From Rachycentron canadum (Eukaryota > Chordata > Actinopteri > Carangiformes > Rachycentridae): 64,000 bases of DNA. The translations under genes were made by a program, and so were the position numbers. The stretch spans positions 9,475,537 through 9,539,536 of the forward strand of contig CM076654.1 in assembly GCA_038496675.1 (NCBI GenBank). The letters run 5' to 3'. The stretch's first letter is position 1. The number at the start of each line of letters is the position of its first letter. This document shows positions 12,093-23,864 of this stretch, one piece after another. Below the pieces are notes generated by a model. It was given only the letters and a program-made list of their open reading frames with translations. It searched no databases and was not told the DNA's origin.

Positions 12093-12229
12093 CAGGACCA
12101 GAATGACTCAACCCTCCCTCACATTAGCTCTCTGAGGGTACAGCTGGGTCAGCTTGTGGGTGTGTGTTTACTGATGATAGTGTGCTGTGAGCAGGTAAAC
12201 AGGCAGAGGAAATGACCCCTTATTTCCAG

Positions 12230-12282
12230 GATCAATTTGTCCCCCGACAAGGGGCCATTGGAGAGATAGAGCTCCGTGGGAG
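12230..12282 (+). other. Candidate 53-nt cryptic/poison exon
   Basis: Acceptor TTATTTCCAG at 12220-12229 and donor GAG|GTAAAG at 12283 bound 53 nt. Joined to the FBXL17 exon, the frame reaches TAG at 12267-12269, so inclusion would create a premature stop. The evidence is splice-site context only. Confidence 0.2.
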
Positions 12283-14505
12283 GTAAAGCATTTTGGTCAT
12301 TTTTCCTTTGGTTCTTCTCCTTTTCTTCTTCCTTCTTATCCCATCTTTTAAAAAAATAAAAATAAAAAAATAAAGTAAGCACAGTGTTCTCCGGCTCCTT
12401 CCATCTTCCTCAGTAATAGACAGAAACGGCATCCCGGTGAAAGAATGCGAGACATGATGACCAAATATGGACTTCCCATCGCCACACTCGACAGGCAGAT
12501 TGTGACAGTAGGACGCCTATTATTTGCCCGCCGTCATTTCTTGGGGAGAGGGGATGTGATGTGCTGCAGGTGGGTAGTGTTGGCCCTGTTATTTCTCTGT
12601 ATCCTCTTCCAGCGATGATAGGAGACCAAAGTGAGATTGTGTTTTTCAAATGTCACAGCGTTTGAAAATGGGGAGCGAGTCATGATCAAAGTGAAACGGC
12701 AGAGCAAATGGCAGCGCTCACTTTTTAGAACCAAGTTGAGAACACAGTGTCAAAGTTAAATGGTTTTCTTTCTTCTTTTTTTTTTTTTTGGAGCATGGTG
12801 TCTTTTTTCTCTCTCTCTCTTTTCTAGCTTTTGTGTTGTGTGCGTGGTGTATTTGCGATTGTGTGTTTGTTTTTGTTGTGTTTTCATGTGGAGATGCATT
12901 TCAGACTGTGTCGGGTCTTCAATATCATTTGGATAATTAGTTCATCATATTCTACTTTTCTGACAGACATAAGTAAACGGGGGCTTCATGTGCATCTCAT
13001 GCTTTTGGACACACAACTTTCTGTTTATGCAAGTGTGAGTCTGTTGCAATAAACTTTGCGGTTTTGGTCTAAGCAAAGGCTTAGCCACGATTCTGCTAAC
13101 ATTAACTCATGCTGCTGGACACAAGGCCTGAGTTGACAAACGGATTTATGTGCGCCCTCCTCTGTCTCCGTTTATGTGTGTGTGTGTTGTGGTCACTTGG
13201 CATGTAGTCTTTGCTGAAAGCAGATGCACGGAGTAAATGAGTCATTTCTTTTATGAGATCTGTATTGTTGGAAGTCGGGCATTTCCCAGAATCCCTGTTG
13301 TTCTTTTCCTTGCTTTCTCTCTCTTTCTTCATCCCTGTCTTTCCAACAGATTAATTCAAACAGGGTAATCAATATCTGTCCTTTTTTCCTTATTTGATTT
13401 TTTCTTCAGGACAACATTCACTTCATATCTCCATCACCTTTGAGCATCACAAATCACAACCAAAATGGGCTGTTCTGCATTTTTCTTGCCTCTCACTAAA
13501 GTCGGAATAGATGAGGGATGACCGGGGGCCCTCTCTGACTTTCAGGAGCTTATAAAGCAGGAAGCAATTGGAGAAGCATTCTCCCAGAAACACACCTTCT
13601 CTAAAACTTGTAAGGCGTGTGGATTTGGAGGCGTTTGCAATGGAAAGTCATTGCAAATAGCCTCTGTTGCAGCCAGCTGGCAGATCTCACAGAGTCTGGA
13701 GAAGTGTTAAACCCCAGGATTGAATGAGTATATGATGCATCAGTGTGATCACTGACGTGTCAAATGAGACTTGGTCGCTCTCCTTTGCTTGGTCACAGTG
13801 AAGGTGACCAGGGATGGTATTTGTCAAGTTATGTAAGTTACACTTAAGGCACATTTTAAAAGATATTTATGAAGTTATTTGCTAAAAGTGGAGACTTAGG
13901 AACATTAAAGAGGTTATTTTGTTCCGACTTACATCAATGTCAAGGGGTTACCCTTTGATTATAATGTTCAGAAATCAAGAATTTAATGTAGCTCCATTGT
14001 TCATTCAGGCTCTTAGAAAAACACTGAGACGTTATTCTCCAACCTGTCTCCTAGAAATGATGTTGAATGAAGTGCTGCATTAATAAGTTAACAATGTGAA
14101 TGTTTTTGTTAAATGTAATTTTTTTCTTTGTGTTGCAAGTAACTGGACTTTTTCTGTATTAGACTAGACCATTATCCTTCGCTAACCTCAAGATTAATAA
14201 TGATGTTGAGAGTATATGGTCATTGTGGTACATGATCAGATAGGAAGCACAATATGGTAAAAATATACTTTCTGTTGCAAATTAGTTGTATAGAAACACA
14301 ATTTCCAGGAAACAGGATTATATTGTTCAAAAGCCTTTGTGATTTAAGTATCAGGTTAGTTTTATTTGTTTGAAATCAAAGTGACATATTATCAAGCATC
14401 TTTTATCTGCTCCCTAAATGATGTTGTTGTTGTTGCATTATGTGTAGGCGCTCATAGTTAAATGAGAGGATTGTTACCACTCGTGTTGGTACGATCAATT
14501 TTAAA

Positions 14506-14742
14506 GCTACACAGCTGGTTAGCTTAGCTTAGCATCAAGATGGGAAATGGCTCCCATTTTATCCCGTTTAAAGATAAGGTTTTGGTTTTTGCTTTTTTAT
14601 TAAATGGTTGACCAAGGCTAACTGTGTCTAGTCTACTCCAGCTTCACGTGTACCGTACATACATGAGAGTGGTACCAATCTTATCTGACTTTTGGCAACA
14701 AGAAAGCTTATTTTTCAAAATGTCAAACTTTTCCTATAATGG
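14506..14742 (+). repeat. Common teleost interspersed repeat
   Basis: Several words that I recall from a very abundant fish repeat occur in the right order: GGTTAGCTTAGCTTAGCATC, then GGGAAATGGC, then CTCCAGCTTCACGTG, then ATGAGAGTGGTACCAATCTT, then GGCAACAAGAAAGC, then CAAAATGTCAAACTTTTCCT. It has no ORF. It is probably a non-autonomous element; the family name is not certain to me. Confidence 0.7.
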
Positions 14743-15561
14743 AAATGATTTTTTGTCTGATTTCAAATAAGCCATTGAAATAGTTCACAGTTTCTCTATG
14801 GAATAAGAAACAGCTTTCCTTCTTGTTTTTACGTGTAAGGAAAAAAGTGAAGATTTTTTTAAAATTTATATTTCAGTGTGACAGTTTGAGAAATAAAGGC
14901 CTGGGAAGGCCTGTGGTAATGAGAAGTTTTTTGTGGTTTTCTGCTTCTTACCTACTCACACTTCTGATATAAATAGGAGCTGCTTTCAGCTGAGTGTTGC
15001 GACTGTAAAATGACAAACTTGTGGTCACTGTGGGGTACAAATTCTCTGACTGACCTCACTAGCTGCTGAGTTCAGCCCTAAAGGTTCAACTCTGTGATGG
15101 AAAGCAGGAGACTGTGGGAAAGTGAAGTAAATCCCTAAGATAAGAGGTCATTTGAAGCACCCTCATCTATTGTATAACCTCAACTTCCTAACACACATTT
15201 CCTCTGGCAACTATTTTTAGGTACCCCCCCCCTTTCTTTTGGTTTTGTGGGATGTTTTCTAAATGCCATGGAAAATGTCAGTGGAGCCTGAACCAGAGAC
15301 CGACAGACATTTGTCCTTGTCTTGTTTCTCCACCACCTGTCTCTCCAGATTTGAGCAGAGGTGCTGAGGGGCCTTCCCCTGTCCTTGTCACTTTGTTTTC
15401 TGCTCTTGTATTTTCACACGTAGAGCACAAGGATCTGCAATTTGAACAACCCCACCGCTACTACGAATTTCACGCCTCTTTTCTCCTCTTTCACTGGGGA
15501 AGTTGTGGCAGGATTGTGCACTGTACTCGCATGATTTGTAAATTAAAAACCCAGACCCCCC

Positions 15562-15581
15562 TTTTTTTTTTTTTTTTTTTT
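15562..15581 (+). repeat. T20 homopolymer
   Basis: A T run directly after a short C run. Confidence 0.9.
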
Positions 15582-18500
15582 GATTTACTCGGGCCTGCTT
15601 TGTTGGAGCAGATTGGCTGTCAGCGGAGATTAGAGTCCTGCTTAGCAGAATGAATACACAGGGAGAGCTAGTGTTGCCCTGTTGTCAGACATGATGGGAA
15701 GAAAAGGTGCGGGAAAAACCAACAAGGTGAAATGGAGGCAGAGTGATTAGGTACGGCAGATGCACACGTATGCATGTAGCAGATTTTCTCTTCATTTCTC
15801 CCTCAGTTACGTCTTTCATCTCAGGCTCTTACTCTTTGTTCTGTCTCTTTTTCACACTTCATCTCCCCTCAAGTTGTCTTTCTGTTTTCCTTCCTCTGTC
15901 TCTCTCTTGCTTTCTGTCTTCCTCTCTTTCTGTCACGCACACAAACACTGAGGTGATTATTTCTGGCAGGTTGGGTGTGAAAGTGTGCTATGATAAACAC
16001 GCTGCCGTGGTTATTAATTTTGAGTAATGGCAGCTTCAAACTCCAGTGCCTTGATAAGTATTGGAGATGGAGGGAACATTTGTGGCGCGGCGCAGAGACA
16101 CAATGAAGGCAAGCAGCTGGAGCTTATAGGCTACAACAGCATGAGACCTGCTGTTGAGTTGAGGCACATATTCGCAGCATCCTGCACCTCTGCCTACACT
16201 CTGAAATGTCAAACCTTTGACTGACTGAAATATGTAGTGTAAAATAAGTTGCACATATCATTAATATTCTGATTTATTTGCTTTTGCCCTACAGTGGGGC
16301 TTGATCCTGACCTCTGTAGATGATGCCAAGTCTTCCTGCTGCTCCAGGGTCTTTAGTGTGATTGGAGTGCTCTTATTTCTGGAAGCCATAAGATTTGATT
16401 TGTGATGCTTTGTCAGTGACAGCTGAGTGCCTGCTGAATTTAAAGGTGATCTTTGACTCGTATGACCCTCTTTTGGTGACGAAAGAATTGAAACAACATC
16501 AGTCTCTAGTGCAGCTCACAATGGTGCGTAACCCAAACTGTTTTGTATTTTGCAGAATCAAATACTGGGATTTTCTTTTTTTTATTTTAATTTTCTCTTA
16601 ACCATGCTGATATCGGACATTTGAGCCATGCTGTCAAACACACTGTTAGAGTCGGATAGCATTCATTCACACTACAACCAAAATAAAAATGTGCACTTCA
16701 GCAGTTGAATTACCTTATGGACCATCCAAATGTAATCATTATATGGGAAACCCTGCTTCTCCCAGCTGTGGAACCACATTAGGCACAGGCCTTGAAGCAC
16801 TATTATGTCGCAAAATGAGGCATGAGTATGACACTGAAATTTAGCTGAAATCCATGTTAACCTAATTGTTGACCCACGGCAGCAAAATCATTGGTGCCAT
16901 TTTGACCTAAAACTGCTTTTTTTTTTTCTTCTTGAATATAATTTTGTTAGCGTATAGGTTTATCCTCTGGTCTTCCAGTCAGGGAAAATTATTATTTTAG
17001 CTTATTTCCAGACCAGGAGATATGAGAAACTGCCAGTGGAACAATGTAGCACAGTGATATAAAATGTATGTAGATGTGTGCATCTTCTCACAGAAGGTCT
17101 GTGCTTAGAGAGGTCTTCCGTCATTTGATTTACCCTCTGATCTTATTTTATCTTATTTTAGTCTTTGTTTTGAGCAGTGATCTCATTTTTATGCTTTTAT
17201 CCAGTCCCACAGTTCTTGTGGGTTGATGTTTTTTGCTTTTTTTATATTAATGCCACACTAAAGGTTAGATTTCTCCTTTTTTTTCACAGTTTGTGTGTGG
17301 GCTCATTTTTATGTTTGATTTATCTGTTTAATTCATTTCACAACATGCTTTTCTGACTTGTTTTCCACACGAATCGATTTCAGTCAGTCTGTCTGAAAGG
17401 GAAAGGGCATTTTTCTTCCTTCTTCAGCACAATTATTTATTTCCTTTTAATGCAATAATTATTCAACATTTAAGACTGTTTTGTACTTTATCAAAACAGC
17501 CAAAAACATCAGCACATATCCATCTATGCATATTTCTGTGCATAAACACATATCGCACAAACTGCGGTGGTGTATCTCAGTATGCATACTTGTAGATGCT
17601 TGCCCATCGATGGGTGCTTTAGGACATAAGGCGGTAAAGCTCTGTGTTTGACTTTCGCCCATGGAGCCTTGCTGGCTTTTCCCCTGCACGTGATCATTTA
17701 GCAGCTGGATGTGAGGGTCATGTGTGAAAGCGATTCGAGTCACTCAGAACCAGTGCGACAACTGAGCACGTAGGTAATGCAATCACACAGAAAAGTCCTC
17801 ATGAAGTGCTCCGTTGGCCACAAACCAAAGGAGTGAACTGTGGTTGGCAACACCTCCTCTGTGGAAATGCATGGCCATCAGTGCTTCATGCTCCCTCACC
17901 AAAGGGAGCAGGAGTCTCCACAAAGCTTCAAATTACTTTCAGAACTGTGAATTCTTTCCTTTCACGAGACGACATACCTATCTCAATGTCCATTTTACAA
18001 CACACATTAATTGTCCTCCCAGCAAGGGCTCTGTTAAATTGGGCCTAAAATGGTGCAAATGAAAGGCAGCGGTGTTGAAGCGAGGGAGACAGAGTTATGC
18101 AGAAGCGGAAAGTTCAGACTGTATGAGTGGTTCTTTCTTTGAGCAACTAGAGTAGGTTTTTATGCTCGTGGATACTTTTGTGGACCGAATTTCTGTGCAC
18201 AAGTTGAGGTTTTTGTTTGTGAGTGTGTTTGGCTTACAGGTGGTACGCAGCAGGAGCTGTGGCTTATTATGGTTATCCATACTGTGGGGTCAGAAAGTTG
18301 CCAGTATAATCTAAATGGTAAAGAGACCATGGGGCTCAGCTGCCCTTGTTTCACCATGCTGGAGACCTGGCATTTGCCCTCTGTTTGAGGACCAAAGCTG
18401 TAATTTTCTCTGTCTTCCCCTGTTCTCTGTGGCTTTTGGGGAGTGGGTCAGATGAATAAAACAAAAGCCATATTCAAAATTATTCTTTTATATGCTCATC

Positions 18501-20302
18501 CTTTTATGACTTATTTCTTTATCATCAAATGAGCACATGTCCTCATGCCCTTGTTCCATCCCACCAGCACTTTCTATAATATCGCTCTGTTCTTTTTTTA
18601 CATTGCTGTGCTGCTTTATTGATACCATCCTTTCCCGTCTTTCCTTCCTTTCCTCACTTCCGTTCTTCCTTCCCTTCGCCCCGCTGCTGTGCTCTGAATA
18701 TCTCCCTCCATCTCTCCTCCCGTCTCTGTCTTCCTCCCTACAGCGTTCCCCCCATTCCCTCTGTGTTGCACTCATTTGTGTGATCGCCTTCTTCTTACCC
18801 ACAGCACATCCGCTGCCCCACAAATGAGAGCAGGGAGAGCGGCGGTGCAAAGGGGAGCGCATGATGCAGGGCCCAAGGAGCAGGGTTTAATGAAGCCAGC
18901 CTAAATGAATTTACTGCTTTCCATTGAGCTGCTCTGTCCCATGTGGCGGACTACCACCTCAGCCATTGTGTAGGAGGCCCCCCCTCTGTTCTGCTACCTG
19001 TTTGTCTGACACCTCCGTAATTAGCCGCCACTATTGAGGAGAGTAATTGCGTATTAGAGCCATGTTCTGTTAGGGGAGGCTCAAAAGTGAACATTTTTAT
19101 GCAAATGTTCAAAATCAGGCCTAGATTAAGAAAATTACCCAGGGTTTCGAGCACAGGAGAAATAGAGGAAGGCCATTTTCCAAAGCAGAAGAAGAAAGGA
19201 AATTATGTGTATCACAGCAAATGGATGAAGGGGACTGTGCGTCTGCTCAGATTTGTTTGGCGGGATATTTGTGTGCGCATTAGTCTCCAGAGATAAACGT
19301 TTTTGCTGTGTGGCTGATTTACTATTTCAAATTGGTGTTTTAAACAGTGCCCTGTGATGGGACTTGAATAACAAAGTAAATTGGAGTTATTAACTGCTAT
19401 TGTTGCTCACCTGATTTGTATTGGGAGCTCCTGGGGACATATACTATGCTGATTGTTAACCCTCTTCTTTGTTTTGTTATGCATGTGCTCATGTGTGTGT
19501 GCAGCCCCCGGAAAGCCTGCAAACGCCAGCTGCTTGCTTGCAACTTCTCTGGTTAGGAACTGCAGACTGAGGAGATTTGCACCAGCTATTTGTAAACCCA
19601 TTACTAAGTTAAGTCCTTCACATGTTCTTAAGAACTACTTGCTAGTTTCAAACTAGTCACTTACTGACTTAGAGTGTGCTTCAAAACTTGAGAAATGTCT
19701 TGGTTTACAATCAAAAAAATCTAAATTTAAGGCATTTCTTCGCAGTTCACATGATTATCAAACAACATTTTGATGCCAGGTCAAATATCTCTATGTAAGA
19801 ACTAGTTTATGTGATGCAACTTATTCTAATTTGGTGATGCACATATCTCTGCGTATTATACTTTCATGTTTTGAACCCTTGAAGAGCTTTAGAGTTGGCT
19901 TCTGGAGCATGATGTGTTCTGATAGAAACATATTTTATAGCTATGTGGAATGTATGCAAATGTGCATGTAATGTTAACACTCAACACTTGACCTCACTAG
20001 CCAATGGACTCTGTAAATGCACCCTCAGACATGCACCCACACAAACTCATCTCCCACTTCTTTCAGTCACCACTAACCTGCCCAAGCCACGACATATGGC
20101 CTGTCTGTTTTGATCAGGATTTCAACTTCTGAACTGCAAATGTAATGTTCAGCTGGTGCAGAACGCTACATAAACACTCTCCAGACACCCCCAAGAACTT
20201 TTGGAAAGTATGTCTTCCTCCTGGAAACTTTAACTTAACCCCTTTTTCTGTCATTGAGCACATTAACAAGACCCAGAGCTAAATGTCTCCAATGTAGTAT
20301 GT

Positions 20303-20303
<1 letters not shown>

Positions 20304-20376
<73 letters not shown>
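20304..20376 (+). repeat. (GT)36 microsatellite
   Basis: A perfect GT dinucleotide run of 73 bases, the longest pure one in the window, followed by GATGTGTGATG units. Confidence 0.97.
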
Positions 20377-20377
<1 letters not shown>

Positions 20378-20534
20378 TGTGTGTGATGTGTGTGTGCCCG
20401 CATTCATTCTTTTGTGTGTTTATGAATGCATTTATTTTGTTGTTTTTTTCAGTCTGTTGGTAATCATTGCATTTAGCATGTGCAGTTTGCTTAAGGACAT
20501 ATTATTGGTGTTCTTTGCTTGGTTTAACCAGAGC

Positions 20535-20580
20535 TGACCTGCTCATTATGAGGTCAAAGGTCAGTGACAAGACAAGGTCA
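20535..20580 (+). promoter_or_regulatory. Cluster of nuclear-receptor half-sites with a perfect DR1
   Basis: TGACCT at 20535-20540, AGGTCA-A-AGGTCA at 20551-20563 (a direct repeat with one-base spacing, the DR1 class bound by PPAR:RXR, HNF4 and COUP-TF) and AGGTCA at 20575-20580 lie within 46 bases. Part of the cluster comes from a tandem duplication of a 17-bp unit (20557-20590). Confidence 0.45.
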
Positions 20581-21150
20581 GTGACAAGACCACTGGAAGA
20601 GATTTAGTCTCTTGTCTCTCCTCAGCATCGCATTTACTTACTATTCTAAGGAGCTTGTACCCTGGCCTTTAGGCAGAATAATACTGTTTAAACACTCACA
20701 AATCAGTATGCTGTGCTGTGCTGAAATTAATATTCTACAGTCCCTGGTCTTTGCAATAGTTTCAGGTGTTCACATTAAAGTTCACATTAGACAAATCATG
20801 AGTGATAAACATCTTTGACGTTTAAACGTTTACTTTGTTGGGCCTGAAAAGGGTTTGGACTTATCTGATGCTCTACTCTTATAGTGCACTGAGGCTGCTA
20901 TGTTCTTTTTCTGTCTGAGGTCTGCTTCCATTACCTACTAAGCCTTTGTCAGATTGCAGGGCTGTGAAGTGGTCCCCTATCACCACCGGTAACGGTGGTT
21001 TCCAAGTCCCAGTCTATTCAGCTCACGCCGCCGCCCTTCAGAGACTGGTAATAACTATTTACTCAGGCTTATACATTCTCACCCCCTGACTTACATTTTT
21101 TTTCTGTTTTCTTCTCTTGCACCATTCCCTCTTCGTTTACTGGATCCATA

Positions 21151-21231
21151 TTTTCTTTCCTCCTTCCTTTTTCCCCTTCCCCTTTTTTTCCCCTTTCCTT
21201 CTTCCCTCTCTCCATCCTTCTCTTATTCTCT
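21151..21231 (+). repeat. Polypyrimidine tract
   Basis: About 80 bases almost entirely of C and T. The ORFs across it encode low-complexity Lys/Glu/Gly or Phe/Pro/Ser peptides. Confidence 0.85.
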
Positions 21232-21587
21232 GGCGTCATCTTTTCTTTCGTCAAAGCAATCGCTATTTAAAGTCTCCTCTGCTCCAAGGTCCTGTCAGAT
21301 CCCTAGAAGCCAAACACTATTAAAATAAGTCTCTAGAGCTTAGCAAGTATATGTATGTGGGTGTGTGCATGTATATGTACACCAAGTTTGAAGGCTTGAC
21401 TATCTGGTAATATGTGTAAGTATCCACATTGGTGTGGCCGGTATCTCCCTTTTTCATCCTCAGAATCTTCAATAGGAGCGTGAACTCTGGTGGGAAATCT
21501 ATTGGCAGCAGAGTGAGAAGACTACGGAAATTCATCCTAGTGGGAGGCAATAAAGAAGTGGTTATTGTGGGGGAGGGGGTGGGGGTG

Positions 21588-21873
21588 NNNNNNNNNNNNN
21601 NNNNNNNNNNNNNNNNNNNNNNNNNNNNNNNNNNNNNNNNNNNNNNNNNNNNNNNNNNNNNNNNNNNNNNNNNNNNNNNNNNNNNNNNNNNNNNNNNNNN
21701 NNNNNNNNNNNNNNNNNNNNNNNNNNNNNNNNNNNNNNNNNNNNNNNNNNNNNNNNNNNNNNNNNNNNNNNNNNNNNNNNNNNNNNNNNNNNNNNNNNNN
21801 NNNNNNNNNNNNNNNNNNNNNNNNNNNNNNNNNNNNNNNNNNNNNNNNNNNNNNNNNNNNNNNNNNNNNNNNN
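21588..21873. other. Assembly gap (286 Ns)
   Basis: The bases are all N. The left flank is a G-rich tract (about 21569-21587) with three runs of five G, a likely reason for the sequencing or assembly failure. Translations across the gap are meaningless. Confidence 0.99.
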
Positions 21874-21949
21874 CGTCAACGACCTTGTGGTATGAGGTTT
21901 TGTGTCCCTGGCTCAGAGTTGTTTGGCCAAATGGGAAAACAGTTAACTG

Positions 21950-22000
21950 AAACACACACAAACACACATAAACACGCACACAAACACACACACATACAGT
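21950..22000 (+). repeat. AC-rich tract
   Basis: Interrupted ACAC units soon after the assembly gap. Confidence 0.85.
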
Positions 22001-22129
22001 GTGCCCAAAAGTGGAAAAAAGTGTGTGTTTTCTGGGACACTTGTGTGTGCACAGTTAAATTCATATAAATACACAATCAAACGAACTGCTCAACTTTCCT
22101 GTTACGGTGCAAATCACGTAGTGACATTA

Positions 22130-22442
22130 ACTTCTTAAAGAAGAGACAAACTAATGACTGAAAGTTTTGGTTTCATTATCTATTCATTTGCTGATTATTG
22201 TCTAAAATTAAGAATTGCCAGAAAAAAAGTTTCCTAGAGTCCAATGTAGTTTTGCTCTTCGTGTCACCTAAATGTATCCCAAAAATAGTCAATTTCCATT
22301 ATTTGATTTTAGAAATATCAGAAAAAGCAGTGAAGTCTGGCATTGAAGAAGCTGGAACTGTCAAAGTTGGGGCAAGTAAAAAATTACTAACAACCAAATT
22401 AATATTTTATGATATTTTTTGTATTGATTGACAAACAGATTA
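22130..22442 (+). repeat. Dispersed teleost repeat
   Basis: The order of words TGAAAGTTTTGGTTTCATTA, CATTTGCTGATTATTGTCTA, TTTCCTAGAGTCCAATGT, AAATAGTCAATTTCC, AGAAATATCAGAAAAAGC, GAAGAAGCTGGAAC and a closing TTGATTGACAAAC agrees with a well-known repeat of spiny-rayed fishes, whose consensus is rich in 'ATTAATCGATTA' near both ends. The copy is diverged and non-coding. Confidence 0.65.
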
Positions 22443-23826
22443 ACTCACTCTAAAAGTGTTATCTTCTCTTTGACACTTTCCTTCAACTTTGGGGAACCCC
22501 CCCCCCATTTAAACACAACGCTCCAAGCAGTAGATCAGTAGTGATAATACATACTGTACCAAAGCTAAATAGATGTGGAGAGCTGCTTATATTTGAGGCA
22601 GTTGACATAAAATTCTGGCCACAAATGAGTGTGTTGCATTTAGAGATCTCGTTAGTAATGGCGGTATTTTTGAGATTGTTACTATGTGTCATGCAACGTG
22701 CTCAACAGCACTTTTTATTTTCTCACTTATTTGAGACGATATGCCATTGTAGTGTGACTGTGTTCACGTTAAGATCATTAATATGATTTATCCCTGATCA
22801 GTTAGAATTTAATTTCTCATTCGCATAATATGTTTTAATTTGGACTTTACAGCATCTTCCTGACCTGACTGGACCAGGTGTCTGTTTAAAGAGAGAAGTG
22901 AAAGACAGGGAGGGAGAGAAACCTGTTTCATTAGGAGATTGAGGGAGCTGTAATGTGATGGCTGGTTGAGATGGCTACTTAAATGTGATAGGCCATTAGC
23001 TATTCATCCCTACTGCACTATTAATGCAAGGTATGGAAAATGCAATCATGCAAATCACTCTTCGATCACAGCTTTTCATAGTGGAATAAATGCTGACGGC
23101 GTGGAGGGGAGGGAGCTTTAAGAATGAGGTGAGCACTGGGTAAGTCTTATACAGAGAAAGGGAGAGAGCCAGAGGGTGAGGTACACTATTTTCTGCTTTT
23201 TCCTCCCCTTTCCACTCGTATGTCTTTGTTCTCACTTGTTGATCAGCGTGTTGTCGGTTTAATTCAAAGATGTATGGGTGACATGTCATGGCATCAGGAG
23301 AGAGACATGACAGTGGAGCCTGTTAAGTGCCTTGTCTCTCTCTGATCTTTGCCTCTTATCTTAAGTCTTCAGCTACATTACCATAAATTAGTTTTGGTAT
23401 TTATCACAGCAACGGAGCAGTGCATATTGTATATCAAAAATGACTCTAGTGTTTGATAACCCCCTTAAAAGCAATATCATTAAAGACTCATCAAATCATT
23501 TTCAGCCTTTTAAAAGAGCCTTTTATTATGCTTAGAAGTACATTGGAGCGTCACAAAAGAAGCGTGATGTTGAGTATCTAAGAGGAAGGTTTTAGTCACT
23601 TCTGTCCCTCTAGTATGCAAAATCAGTTAGTAGATATTAATAAGAATGCAAAAAAATATATAAACACAAACCATGAATCATAAAAATGAATGATTATGGT
23701 TTTACATTTAATTTAAATTCTCCTTTCATATAGTAAAACACACTCGCCTCTGCAAGACACATACGGACAGTGTGGTTGATCCAAAACGAACAAAGAAGGA
23801 TAAAATAATGAAGTATAGGTTTAAGA

Positions 23827-23864
23827 GTTAATGCTAAAACATCTGGGTTAATGCTAAAACATCT
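23827..23864 (+). repeat. Tandem 18-bp direct repeat
   Basis: GTTAATGCTAAAACATCT occurs at 23827-23844 and again at 23847-23864, separated by GG. Confidence 0.95.

Larger units (their letters stand above)
8753..21587 (+). other. fbxl17: FBXL17 downstream intron, first part
   Basis: This is intron following the identified exon. It contains old interspersed repeats (9.08-9.39, 11.15-11.84 and 14.5-14.74 kb), (AC)n/(GT)n tracts (10.2, 10.4, 12.05 and 20.3 kb), polypyrimidine tracts and a cluster of AGGTCA half-sites at 20.53-20.58 kb. The stretches 12.3-14.4, 14.8-20.2 and 20.6-21.1 kb show no gene. Some parts (for example 18.85-19.15 kb) have the mixed AT-rich texture of conserved non-coding DNA, which cannot be tested without alignment. 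Confidence 0.75.

Noticed and set aside
13960..14420. Possible further teleost repeat (words such as CCTGTCTCCTAGAAATGATG)
   Set aside because: It seemed familiar, but the ends and family could not be fixed by eye.
20982..20999. Short perfect hairpin ACCACCG-GTAA-CGGTGGT
   Set aside because: A 7-bp stem is expected by chance many times in 64 kb, and nothing around it suggests a terminator or RNA gene.
21320..21991. Longest ORFs in the window (up to 223 codons) around 21.3-22.1 kb
   Set aside because: They span the run of Ns, so most of each 'protein' is unknown.
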